A stretch of 42,099 nt of DNA from JAKJEP01 sp964580995. Lineage in GTDB: Bacteria > Planctomycetota > Phycisphaerae > Sedimentisphaerales > SM23-30. Position numbers and translations under genes: made by a program. Positions 1-8,820 of this stretch are shown in pieces (position 1 is the first letter of the stretch; the number at the start of each line of letters is the position of its first letter). Location: contig CAZOMV010000048.1 of NCBI GenBank assembly GCA_964580995.1, forward strand, positions 1 through 42,099. Direction: 5' to 3'. The notes under the pieces are model-generated. The model searched no databases and had not been told where the DNA came from. It saw nothing but the letters and a program-made list of their open reading frames with translations.

Positions 1-50
1 AGGGCTCGAAGAGCTTTTCATGCTGGCGTCAGAATTCTCTGAATGGTTCT

Positions 51-1109
51 TTATATTTCTGTGGTAAGCAGAAGCCGTATGACAGAAACGATATCCGCGA
101 ACGAGCCGCGGAAGGCCCACACCTGGGCAGCGTCGTCGCAGCGGGTCCGGCCGGTGCCTTTGCCAACGGCTGGGATGTGGTATTCCAGTTCGCTGAACTG
201 GCCTAAACCGCTATTCACATTACAGGCCTGCGTGGAAAAACCGAAATACTCCGTGGCATCCCAGGGAACGTCCACGTATAGCCCGGAAGGATTCACAAAG
301 AAATTCCGTATGATGACGGCCCAGCGGTCCGCGGTTTCGTAGAGATAACCAATCCGACCGGCGGTCGGTAGGGCACGGATGGAAATCTTGTGTTCCCCCT
401 GTGCCCGCATTTTGTAGCGAATGAGATGATCGGTGACGATGAGATCCTCTTGGCTGATTTGGCCCATGATGAGCCGGGGCTGGGTGGGAACATAGGTGGG
501 AATCAGCAGGTCGCCGCGATGCGGCATCTGCACCAGATTCCACAGGCCGACCGGTCCCATCTGGGAGGCATTCGGGCCTGGTATTGCCAGCGAAGTATAT
601 TGCGTATAGCCGGCATATTCGAGGCGGTTTCTCAATTTTTCGGCCTCGGCTTCGTGCCGCAGGGGATTGGGGGCCGCCCCAAAGGATTTGGTCATTTCCA
701 GCGGAACTTCCTGCCCGGTCCGCGAGAGGGTTATGGCCAGCTTGTTAGTTAGTTGTACGGTGCCATCCTTTTTGACAACCTGGTAGTTCCCGGGATCCAA
801 CTGCCGCGGCTGGAAATAGGGATCGAGCTTGGGAAACTTGGGAAAAAAAACATCCGCTTCGGGCGCCAGCCAGGTCCGGTCGCCGCCGGAGTTGTGCCAC
901 TGCTGGCCGGCATAGAATTCTTTGGCCGATTCCACGCTTTCCAGGGCGGTATGCGTCCAATAGAAATTTTGCTCGCTGCCGGCAGCATACAACCCCAACA
1001 TCCGACCGCCATAGGGCAATATCACGATGCTGGTGCCGTCCGGGCTTTCATAGGTTTCCGTCGCTTTTCCCACTTTCTTCAAATTATCGATGAGGGTTTT
1101 CTTGTTCAT
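51..1109 (-). CDS. Conserved protein of unknown function, last gene of the sugar operon
   Basis: A 352-residue soluble protein with no signal peptide or membrane segment. An in-frame ATG exists 12 nt further upstream (1121), but GGAG lies 6 nt before the ATG at 1109, so I prefer that start. Near the N-terminus it has a YGGRMLGL segment and then GGDRTWLAPE, which recalls the way mutarotase-like (aldose-1-epimerase fold) proteins begin, and the composition looks all-beta. I do not recognise a characterised family; a galactose-mutarotase-like fold is an inference. It lies 57 nt downstream of the RhaT-like transporter gene and probably shares its transcript, so a role in handling the imported sugar is plausible but unproven. 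Confidence 0.8.
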   Translation of the reverse strand: MNKKTLIDNLKKVGKATETYESPDGTSIVILPYGGRMLGLYAAGSEQNFYWTHTALESVESAKEFYAGQQWHNSGGDRTWLAPEADVFFPKFPKLDPYFQPRQLDPGNYQVVKKDGTVQLTNKLAITLSRTGQEVPLEMTKSFGAAPNPLRHEAEAEKLRNRLEYAGYTQYTSLAIPGPNASQMGPVGLWNLVQMPHRGDLLIPTYVPTQPRLIMGQISQEDLIVTDHLIRYKMRAQGEHKISIRALPTAGRIGYLYETADRWAVIIRNFFVNPSGLYVDVPWDATEYFGFSTQACNVNSGLGQFSELEYHIPAVGKGTGRTRCDDAAQVWAFRGSFADIVSVIRLLLTTEI

Positions 1110-1166
1110 ATAAGGCTCCATTTTGCAAAATTTCCGTTATTACCAGACAGTTTGAATTTTGACAGA

Positions 1167-2204
1167 CTAGCCGGCCACTTTATTCCCATAGGCCATAATC
1201 AACGCCGCGATAATCAGCAGGGCGACCGCCGCGTAAATCAGCCGGCGCGGGGAGCCGTGCACTCCTTTCCATTCTCCCCCCACAAACCCCACTCCCTGCG
1301 TGCCGAGCATCTGCATGGCCTGCTGTACCCCGAACCCGACCGAAGCACCCAGGGCCCCCAGCATGAGCATGCCCTTGCCCATCAATGCTATGCCGACGCT
1401 GAGGTTGATGCTGATGATGGCAGCCAGAGCGATTTCTTTCCCTGCGCCTTTCATGACCTTCCAGGTTTTGTTTTTGGTCATCAGGTAAGCGGGATATAAG
1501 ACATTAATCAGCGCACCGCCCATCAGGCCGACGGCCCAGACGGCAAAATTGGCCGGTATTTCGCCGGCGCCGCGGTCCTTCATGGCCTGCACGATCGGTC
1601 CCTGACTATACACGAAGGCGAAACTGATGCCGCAGGAAAGGGCGCCGGCGATGATGACCATGATTAAACCGGCCAGAAAGCTGCCGGATTTCTGCTGGGT
1701 CTTTTGCAGGGCCTTGTCCCGTCCGAAACCGGCCAGCGAGGCCACCACCACCCCTATAATCATAACGGCCACTCCGATCAATACAAGCCGGCCGGCCGGA
1801 CTGTTCAGATCGGGCGCCTGACTGAAAAGGCCCGATCCCTTGAAAACCATAGGTATAATGACCCCCAACGACACACCGATTCCCGTAAGAATCCCGCCGG
1901 TAAGCGAAAAACCAATCCGCACAAAGCACAACATGCACAATATATTGGCAATCCCCCAGCTCAGGGAAAAGATATTTGATTTGATGAGGACCATCGGTTC
2001 GATACTGGCATACGCGGCAAAGGCATGGGGGCAGAACAACAGGGTGACGGCCCACGGGATAATAATCAGTCCTCCCAGCATCCCGATAAAGGCCCATTGC
2101 TCGTAACCGAACTTCTTCATGACCTTGATCGGCCAGCCGCCGCTGCCCTGGAGCAGTCCAGCCACCACCACCACCAAAATACCCAGCAACATTGTCGTGT
2201 CCAT
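1167..2204 (-). CDS. RhaT-type sugar:proton symporter (DMT superfamily)
   Basis: A 345-residue membrane protein with about ten hydrophobic segments, close to the length of E. coli RhaT (344 residues). Family-like features include an N-terminal helix followed by a KVMKKFGYE loop, a GGALIN segment in the middle, and EWKG...SPRR before the last helix. RhaT imports L-rhamnose or L-lyxose with protons across the inner membrane. The exact sugar here is uncertain: the neighbours are alpha-galactosidase-like and arabinofuranosidase-like enzymes. I chose the ATG at 2204, preceded by an AGGTG and an AGGAAG; a GTG two codons upstream (2210) is possible. The gene begins 41 nt after the GH36-type gene on the same strand. 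Confidence 0.88.
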   Translation of the reverse strand: MDTTMLLGILVVVVAGLLQGSGGWPIKVMKKFGYEQWAFIGMLGGLIIIPWAVTLLFCPHAFAAYASIEPMVLIKSNIFSLSWGIANILCMLCFVRIGFSLTGGILTGIGVSLGVIIPMVFKGSGLFSQAPDLNSPAGRLVLIGVAVMIIGVVVASLAGFGRDKALQKTQQKSGSFLAGLIMVIIAGALSCGISFAFVYSQGPIVQAMKDRGAGEIPANFAVWAVGLMGGALINVLYPAYLMTKNKTWKVMKGAGKEIALAAIISINLSVGIALMGKGMLMLGALGASVGFGVQQAMQMLGTQGVGFVGGEWKGVHGSPRRLIYAAVALLIIAALIMAYGNKVAG

Positions 2205-2245
2205 AATCACCTGCTTCCTGAAATAAATTTCCTTCGTGACCTGTT

Positions 2246-4261
2246 TTACTTCTTTTTATAAACAATAACGGCAGAACCGGGAGCATCCGGGAGGGTAACA
2301 GACAATCCCTGTTCCATCAGTGCACGGCCGGCATAGTTCTTTGTTCCTTCCACATCGAAATTGGTCAGTTCATATTGCGCCGCCGGCTCCAGGCCGCTAA
2401 GGCGGTAAGTTTGCGAAGTCTCCTGATTGTCGCTGCGCCGGAAGGCCTGAATCAGGCCATCCCCTTCCTCCGGCCGATTGAATTGCCAGGCAATCCACCG
2501 GTCGAGTTCCAGGCTGTAGGGCGTCAAGGGATAGTAATCGCCGAGCATATAGGGGGCAACCGTGCGGCATTCGGTATAGGCCTGTTTTTGCGCCTGGGCG
2601 TTCCCCTGGTTCATTCCGCCCATCCCGAACAGCAGCATGTAGAAACTCCGGTAGGAATACTTGTCATAAAAATAGCAGCCGTTGCCGTAAAACGGCAGCC
2701 AGAACGAAATCCCATAGGTATGGCATTGGTTGCCTTCCACCACGCCTGGCATGTCCGCAAACTGGAAATCGCTGCGGGTCAGCGGCACCGCCCGCCGCAT
2801 CGTCTCCAGATCGTTGCGCCGTCCGCCCGAGGCGCAGGAATCGATCCGCAAGTGCGGGTTTCGCCGTCTCAGCTCATCCCAGAAAGCCAGATGCCCCTGC
2901 ACATAGTGATTCTCCGTGATTCCCTGCCGGTCGGGTGTATCATGGTTGCGCCAGGCCGGCATAGGCCCGTCCCCGTTCATGTCTTCGCGATACCAGTCCA
3001 GCCCCTGGGATTTAACCATGCCGTCCACGTGATCGATCAGCCAGCGCAGCGCGTCCGGATGGCCTTCGTTGAGGATCAACCCCTGGCCCATACCCGGCAT
3101 GAGCCAGTCCGGGTGATTGCGGCCCAGCCAGGAATTCGGATCGCCCACCCGTTCCGGCTCAAACCACAGGAGAAACTGCATCCCCTGCGAACGGACCCAG
3201 TCGCTAAACGGCCTGAAGCCGTCCGGATATCTCGCCGGGTCAGGCTCCCACGTCCCCGTATTAAGCCAGGCGAGGGGACCTTGATAAGGCCCGCTGCTAG
3301 TGGAGTACCATCCCGCATCGCGCCAGCAGATGTCCGGTTTGACAACCGTCTCGATAAATTTCTGGATGCCGGGGACTTCGGCCATCGAACCGCCGACCTG
3401 GATTTGGGTAACCGGCGGCTGGGTCCGGTCGTTGGTGCGGGGCATGTTGTGGGCCATATACCAGCGGCGCCAGAGGTTTTGCGCCCGTACCAGGTCCGTT
3501 CCCTGCCAGAATACCATCGCAATCAGCGGAGTACGTATTTCTTCGCCCGGTTTGAGCATCAGATGGGTCAATGCCTGACCGGCCTGGATCCGCAGGCCAT
3601 CCGCCCCGTCGCGGACAAACGAAGCGCCCCATTGCCCCGGCCAGCCGACCGCTATCAGCACGCCCCCTCCGGGTATTTGCAGGTTGAAATAGGGCCAGCC
3701 GTCCGGTCCGGAACTGGATTTGCCCAGGTGATTGCTGGGGGTAAAATCTTTCCGGGCGTTCGGACCAAGCGGGATCTGATACGGCTGATACCCCTCCGCC
3801 ACCGTCCAATCCCCCTTGATGCCGTTCAGCACGAATTCGCTCGCCTGACCCCGGTGCAAGACCGTATCCAAACCCTGGATATCCTCCAGAACCGGCGTAT
3901 CCTGGGAACCGGTGTTCTTGAGGTACACGGTCCACTCTAATGCCGGATAATCCGCGTACTCCACGATCACGCAGCGAACCTGCAGCGCCGTTACAGGATC
4001 CTGAAAAAGCAGCGTGCGGGAACGGCGATTCGTATCCAGGGACTTTTGCGATTTTTCCAGCTTCCATCCGGAAAGTAATTCCGCTGATGGTTTGCCGTCA
4101 TATGTAAAAGAGAAGGGCACCGAGGCAGCGGGAGCAGATTCCAACTGATCTGCCAGCCATTGCCGGGCCATTTCCTGTTCCTGGGCCGTGGGTGAAACCG
4201 CCCAACATCCGGCGCCGCCAGTAAAAATAAAAAACACAGTTACGAAAATTCTTTTCCACAT
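2246..4261 (-). CDS. Secreted GH36-type alpha-galactosidase-like enzyme (copy 1)
   Basis: A 671-residue protein with a Sec-type signal (charged start MWKR then a hydrophobic stretch). Layout fits GH36/melibiase: N-terminal beta-sandwich to about residue 290, a TIM barrel from about 300 to 590, and a C-terminal beta domain. The barrel carries YREDMN, with D427 the expected nucleophile, and SCASGGRRNDLE followed by TRSDF, with D498 the expected acid/base. GH36 enzymes release alpha-linked galactose or N-acetylgalactosamine; the specificity here is not readable. The ATG at 4261 has GAGGA 8 nt upstream; a TTG further upstream is less likely. The gene lies 23 nt after its paralog, so both are probably co-transcribed. 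Confidence 0.88.
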   Translation of the reverse strand: MWKRIFVTVFFIFTGGAGCWAVSPTAQEQEMARQWLADQLESAPAASVPFSFTYDGKPSAELLSGWKLEKSQKSLDTNRRSRTLLFQDPVTALQVRCVIVEYADYPALEWTVYLKNTGSQDTPVLEDIQGLDTVLHRGQASEFVLNGIKGDWTVAEGYQPYQIPLGPNARKDFTPSNHLGKSSSGPDGWPYFNLQIPGGGVLIAVGWPGQWGASFVRDGADGLRIQAGQALTHLMLKPGEEIRTPLIAMVFWQGTDLVRAQNLWRRWYMAHNMPRTNDRTQPPVTQIQVGGSMAEVPGIQKFIETVVKPDICWRDAGWYSTSSGPYQGPLAWLNTGTWEPDPARYPDGFRPFSDWVRSQGMQFLLWFEPERVGDPNSWLGRNHPDWLMPGMGQGLILNEGHPDALRWLIDHVDGMVKSQGLDWYREDMNGDGPMPAWRNHDTPDRQGITENHYVQGHLAFWDELRRRNPHLRIDSCASGGRRNDLETMRRAVPLTRSDFQFADMPGVVEGNQCHTYGISFWLPFYGNGCYFYDKYSYRSFYMLLFGMGGMNQGNAQAQKQAYTECRTVAPYMLGDYYPLTPYSLELDRWIAWQFNRPEEGDGLIQAFRRSDNQETSQTYRLSGLEPAAQYELTNFDVEGTKNYAGRALMEQGLSVTLPDAPGSAVIVYKKK

Positions 4262-4284
4262 GAGCGGATTCCTCAAACAGTTTC

Positions 4285-6426
4285 TTAGAGTTTTTTATAG
4301 ATGACCACCGCCGCGCCGGGACTCTCTGCGATGGTAACGGACAGGCCTTTTTCCATCAATTCGCGGCCGGTGATGGTTTGTTCTCCCTTGCCGTCGATCG
4401 TGGAGATGGTATAGCGCGCCTGCGGATCCAAACCCCGCAGCGGGAACTGGGCCGTCAGGGTATAACTGTTGGACCGGCGGAAGGCCTGCACAAAGCCTTG
4501 GTTCAGGTCCGGCCGGTCAAACTGCCAGGCCATCCAGACATCATCCTGCAAACTATAGGGGCTGAGGGTGTAGTAGTCGCCGTAATAACCGGGAGCGACC
4601 CGCCGCCATTGCTCCAGCCAGCGGCGCAGCGACTCATAATCCAGGTTTTTGTCGCGCAGGTCCCAGCAGGGGGTCACATGCGGCGCCATGGTACTCCAGA
4701 AATGATACGGTTCAATCAGAAACGTTCCCGTGCCGTGATAGGGAATCCACCAATTAATCGCGTAGGAATGGCACTGCTGGCCGATTTCTTCGAAGATATA
4801 GTCGCTGCGGATGAAGGGCACCGCACGGCGCATTGTTTCCAGATCGTTCCGCCGGCCGCCGGAGGCACAGGAGTCGATCAGCATGTTCGGATGCCGCCGG
4901 CGCAGCTCATCCCAATAGGCCAGGTAGCCGCTGACATAATAATTTTCGGTGATTCCCTGCCGGTCCGGTTCGTCGTGATTCCGCCAGAAAAACAGGGGAT
5001 CAATATTGAAATCCTGCCGGTATAAGTCTATCCCCTGTTCGGTAATCAGCTTATCCACGTGGTTGGTCAGCCAGTCCCAGGCCTGCGGGTTGCCCAGATC
5101 GAATATTTTCCATTGCCGCATCCAGCCGACCTTTTCCGGAACATCCCCGGGGCTGAGCAGCCATTCGGGATGATTGTCCCAGAGCCAGGAATCTTCCGTG
5201 ACCCGTTCCGGCTCGAACCATACGATAATTTTGACCCCTTTGGCATGGGCATGATCCGAAACCGCCCGCAAGCCATTCGAAAAGCGTTTGGTATCGACCT
5301 CCCACGTCCCGGTATTCACCCAGGTGCCGTTGTTGACATACCAGCCGGCATCCATCCACCAGTAATCCGGATTCAATTTTTCCTCCAGATAGCGGTCGAT
5401 GAATAATTTCTGATTTTCCTCGTTGGCATTGAGCATCTCATTAAACTGATGGGAACTGCACGGGGTCAGCAGCAGCGGGGGGAGCTGCCCGCCGGGCCGG
5501 GGCAGATTGTACTTCAGCATCCACTGCCGCCAGATATTCTGCGACCGCTGGCGGTCTCCCTCCCAATATTGCAGAACCATCAGGGGAGTCCGGATTTCTT
5601 CGCCGGGATGCAGGATCAAACTGGTCTGCTCCTGACCGGCCAGAATACGCAGCCCGTTGGTCTGATTGCGGATGAATTGCGCTGCCCATTGCCCGGGCCA
5701 GCCTACCACTACAATTACTCCCTTTCCCGGTTTTCGCTCCGTCCGGGTCTTTTCCCAGATGGCGGTTTTCCCTTCCGAGATAACCATCTGTTCGCCCGGC
5801 ATCTCCACATTAAAGTAAGAGAGGTTTTCATTGGTTGACCGGCCGCCGAAGGGGGCGATGGTTTTGGAAAGGTTGGGACTCAGGATGGTCTGGTGCGGCT
5901 CAAAGTCATTCCGGGCGTGACTGCTGCCGGTATGATGGTGAAGAATGAATTCGGACATATCTTCGCCGGTATCATACATGTTCTTCTGGGCCTGATCCGA
6001 ATTAGGCCGGCGTTCAATTTGGAAATCCAGGGCCTGGATATTTTTCAGAAGCGGCGTGTCTTTCGAACCGGTGTTTTTAAAATACAGCGTCCATTCGACG
6101 GTGGGAAAATCCAGATACGTAATGGCCACGCACCGCACCGCCAGCCCCGTCGCAGAATCCTGATACGCCAGGGTAATCTGGGTCCGCTGCCCATCCAGTT
6201 TTTTCTCGCTGCGGGAACAGGGCCATTTCGCCAGACAGGCCGCGGAACTTTGGTCGGCATATTCAAATGAAAAGGGACGCAGGGTCTCCGGCGACTCGGA
6301 AAATTTTTCCGCCACCCACTGCCGGGCCTGCTCCAGCTCGCTGGGAGTAACCTCCACAGCATATAATGGAGATACAAACAGGGTAAAAAATAAGGTTATG
6401 GTCCCTAAAAATAAGATCCGCTGCAT
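4285..6426 (-). CDS. Secreted GH36-type alpha-galactosidase-like enzyme (copy 2)
   Basis: A 713-residue paralog of the next gene in the operon. It has a clear signal peptide ending near SPLYA, an N-terminal beta-sandwich, a TIM barrel and a C-terminal beta domain. Key motifs are YRQDFN (D472, expected nucleophile) and SCASGGRRNDLE followed by IRSDY (D542, expected acid/base). Compared with the other copy it has about 40 extra residues, including an insertion in the N-terminal domain around residues 145-215, near the face that usually shapes substrate entry. The ATG at 6426 is preceded by AGGAAAGGAA at good spacing. Two tandem, clearly diverged copies suggest different alpha-linkages or chain positions of the same glycan. 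Confidence 0.88.
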   Translation of the reverse strand: MQRILFLGTITLFFTLFVSPLYAVEVTPSELEQARQWVAEKFSESPETLRPFSFEYADQSSAACLAKWPCSRSEKKLDGQRTQITLAYQDSATGLAVRCVAITYLDFPTVEWTLYFKNTGSKDTPLLKNIQALDFQIERRPNSDQAQKNMYDTGEDMSEFILHHHTGSSHARNDFEPHQTILSPNLSKTIAPFGGRSTNENLSYFNVEMPGEQMVISEGKTAIWEKTRTERKPGKGVIVVVGWPGQWAAQFIRNQTNGLRILAGQEQTSLILHPGEEIRTPLMVLQYWEGDRQRSQNIWRQWMLKYNLPRPGGQLPPLLLTPCSSHQFNEMLNANEENQKLFIDRYLEEKLNPDYWWMDAGWYVNNGTWVNTGTWEVDTKRFSNGLRAVSDHAHAKGVKIIVWFEPERVTEDSWLWDNHPEWLLSPGDVPEKVGWMRQWKIFDLGNPQAWDWLTNHVDKLITEQGIDLYRQDFNIDPLFFWRNHDEPDRQGITENYYVSGYLAYWDELRRRHPNMLIDSCASGGRRNDLETMRRAVPFIRSDYIFEEIGQQCHSYAINWWIPYHGTGTFLIEPYHFWSTMAPHVTPCWDLRDKNLDYESLRRWLEQWRRVAPGYYGDYYTLSPYSLQDDVWMAWQFDRPDLNQGFVQAFRRSNSYTLTAQFPLRGLDPQARYTISTIDGKGEQTITGRELMEKGLSVTIAESPGAAVVIYKKL

Positions 6427-6470
6427 GGTTAGATTCCTTTCCTGTATGGCGTCCTGTTCGTAAAAGACGA

Positions 6471-7601
6471 TTACCTGGTTTTGATTTTGGCCGTTTTTTT
6501 GGCGGGACTGTCCGGAAGCGTATTCACTTCAAACCGCCGCAGTTTCGCAACGAAACCCGGTTGGGTCAGAACGGCCGGATTGAGGATGTGCTCCGGGATC
6601 CTGCCCTGGGCCGCCTCGATCATGCCCCGGGCCACGGCGGACCCGGTGGCATAGCACGCCTGCCGGGTGGATGGCAGCCAATGGGGAGTCAGGATCACAT
6701 TATCCAGCTTCATCAAGGGATCTCCGGCCGGCAGCGGTTCCGTTTGATACACATCCAGGCCCGCCCCGGCAATCCAGTGCTCCCGCAGGCACCGGACCAG
6801 CACTTCCTGCTGGACCAGCTCGCCGCGTGCCACATTGATAAAGTAAGCCGTCGGTTTCATCAGGCGGAAATGTTTCTCGCCGATCAGGCCGTGGTTGTGT
6901 TTTTCCAGCCGGTTATGCAGGCTCACAAAATCCGACTCGTGAAACAGGGTATCCATATGATCCAGAAGGGTGATCCCCAGCCGTTCGGCCTGTGCCTTTT
7001 GGGCGTGGGGCGAATAGGCCAGGATCCGCATCCCAAAGGGCTGAACCAGCCGGGCCAGTTCCATCCCCGTTTTCCCCAGCCCGATGATCCCCAGCGTCAT
7101 CCCTTCCAGGTCCAAACCGATAATTTTCGCCTGATAGTTCCAGCAGCCGCTATGGGCCATTTGTTCCTGTTCGGGCAGCCGCTTGGCCAGTGCCAGCATC
7201 AGCAGCAGGGCGGAAGAAGCCGTGGAGTGGGTGAGGGTGTCGGGGGCGTTAAATACCGCCACATTATTTTTCGTGCACGCTTCCAGATCGATTTTATCAT
7301 AACCTGCCCCCGCGCGGCCTACCACTACCAGATTCTCCGCCCCCCCGGCAAAGGCCGACGCTTTCAGCCAGGGACGGAAAATCACCAGCCCATTCGCCTC
7401 GGCAAGATGTTCCGGTTCGATCTGAAGCGAATACAACCGGCCCCAATAGGTCGAATCGCCGGCTGGAGGGGCCTGGTCGCGGATAAAATCGTATTCCATA
7501 TGCGGCAGATTTTCATACAAGCCCAGGCCGATGTCGCCATAAGCCACTTCCCCGGATTCATCCAGATAATCCCCCGTATAAAGTAAATTAAAAGTTCGCA
7601 A
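6471..7601 (-). CDS. D-isomer-specific 2-hydroxyacid dehydrogenase
   Basis: A 376-residue cytoplasmic NAD(P)-dependent oxidoreductase. The nucleotide-binding fold shows GIIGLGKTGMELA (GxGxxG type). The catalytic triad of the family is visible: R259 in NVARGEL, E288 in YQTEPLP and H307 in TPHWLPS. It therefore should interconvert a D-2-hydroxyacid and a 2-ketoacid; the substrate is unknown, and the operon suggests a sugar acid or a fragment of one. The start is a TTG: AAAAGGAG lies 8 nt upstream and no in-frame ATG fits better. The gene is 33 nt after the dehydratase gene and 44 nt before the GH36-type gene. Confidence 0.9.
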   Translation of the reverse strand: MRTFNLLYTGDYLDESGEVAYGDIGLGLYENLPHMEYDFIRDQAPPAGDSTYWGRLYSLQIEPEHLAEANGLVIFRPWLKASAFAGGAENLVVVGRAGAGYDKIDLEACTKNNVAVFNAPDTLTHSTASSALLLMLALAKRLPEQEQMAHSGCWNYQAKIIGLDLEGMTLGIIGLGKTGMELARLVQPFGMRILAYSPHAQKAQAERLGITLLDHMDTLFHESDFVSLHNRLEKHNHGLIGEKHFRLMKPTAYFINVARGELVQQEVLVRCLREHWIAGAGLDVYQTEPLPAGDPLMKLDNVILTPHWLPSTRQACYATGSAVARGMIEAAQGRIPEHILNPAVLTQPGFVAKLRRFEVNTLPDSPAKKTAKIKTR

Positions 7602-7634
7602 AACAATATCTCCTTTTATAATGCAATAGCGTTG

Positions 7635-8804
7635 TTATTTCTTTTTGGCCTTTCCGGTTCCCAGCCGTTTTTCCCAGCCTTTCTTGGACGTATCCAGATA
7701 GGCGTTCGGATCATACGGATGTTCCCGGACGACATCCAGATTTAAATCAATCCCCAGGCCCGGCGCGGTGGGAAACGACAAATGGCCGTTTTTCGGATCG
7801 ATCTTCGGTACCCAGGTGACCAGATCGTTGGTCCAGGGATCGTTAAAGGGATCGAAATACTCCTGGATCAGGAAATTGTCCACACAAGCCGCCAGTTGCA
7901 GGCACACCGCCGTGGCCACCGGGCCGCCGCTCTGGTGCGGGGCGATCCAGGCGCCATTGGCCTTGGCAATGCCGGCTACGGCGATGGTATTGGTAATCCC
8001 GCCCAGCGACATCGGTTCCGGCTGGAATATGCCCACGCCGCCGCCCATGGCCAGCGTCTGGAACCGGCCGATTTTATCATATTGTTCGCCGGTCGCCACC
8101 GGGATCGGGCATTGGGCCGCGATTTCATTGGTAAGCTCTTCGCGTTCGCTGGAGGTGGGTTCTTCCCACCAGTACAGGTCCAGCGGCGCCAGCCGGGTAG
8201 CCACCCGCAGCGATTCCCGCGGCGTGAAGCGGCAATGCACATCAATCAGAATTTTAAACTCCGGCCCGAACTCCTCCCGCAGGGCCTTGAGGATATCATA
8301 GGACAGATCCAGGTCCTGATTGCTGATAAAGCCGCGGGCCAGACCGAAGGGATCCAGTTTGACCGCACGGAATCCCTTTTTCACCGCCACTTTTGCCGCT
8401 GCCACAAAATTCTCCGGCGTTCGCTCCGCGCGATACCAGCCGTTGGCATACCCCAGAATACTGTCGCGATGCTGGCCGCCCAGCAATTGATAGACAGGCA
8501 CACCCAGCGATTTGCCCAGGATATCCCAGCAGGCCGTTTCGATACCCGCCATGACCAGCCGGTGAATATGGCCGGCGTCTTGGATCGTCTCAATGATCTT
8601 TTTGGCGATGGCATTCACCCGGCGGGGGTCCTGGCCGATGGCGAAATGCTTCAGTTCATGAACCGCCGCTTCCGTGGTCTTGATAAAGCCGTTAATGGTG
8701 GCTTCGCCGATTCCGTATAGTCCTTCATCGGTACAGACTTTGAGAAAAAGCCAGTTTTTCCACCCGGCACTCACGGTGTAAGTTTCAATCTCGGTAATTT
8801 TCAT
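7635..8804 (-). CDS. Enolase-superfamily sugar-acid dehydratase (galactonate/mannonate dehydratase-like)
   Basis: A 389-residue mandelate racemase/muconate-lactonizing-type enzyme. Visible active-site elements are K149 in VKLD, metal ligands D188 (IDVHCRF), E214 (WWEEP) and E240 (ATGEQ), plus H190 next to the first ligand and H290 in APHQSGG. The DxH and late His resemble the D-galactonate/D-mannonate dehydratase group, which removes water from an aldonic acid to give a 2-keto-3-deoxy acid. The exact aldonate (galactonate, rhamnonate, arabinonate and others) cannot be told. The C-terminus is a short lysine-rich tail. GGAGA precedes the ATG, and only 16 nt separate it from the upstream URO-D-like gene. 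Confidence 0.88.
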   Translation of the reverse strand: MKITEIETYTVSAGWKNWLFLKVCTDEGLYGIGEATINGFIKTTEAAVHELKHFAIGQDPRRVNAIAKKIIETIQDAGHIHRLVMAGIETACWDILGKSLGVPVYQLLGGQHRDSILGYANGWYRAERTPENFVAAAKVAVKKGFRAVKLDPFGLARGFISNQDLDLSYDILKALREEFGPEFKILIDVHCRFTPRESLRVATRLAPLDLYWWEEPTSSEREELTNEIAAQCPIPVATGEQYDKIGRFQTLAMGGGVGIFQPEPMSLGGITNTIAVAGIAKANGAWIAPHQSGGPVATAVCLQLAACVDNFLIQEYFDPFNDPWTNDLVTWVPKIDPKNGHLSFPTAPGLGIDLNLDVVREHPYDPNAYLDTSKKGWEKRLGTGKAKKK

Positions 8805-8820
8805 AGAACAATTTCTCCGT

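Noticed and set aside
2375..3940. 521-codon plus-strand frame opposite the GH36-type gene
   Set aside because: Shadow frame: the minus-strand gene has signal peptide, motifs and ribosome site, this one has none.
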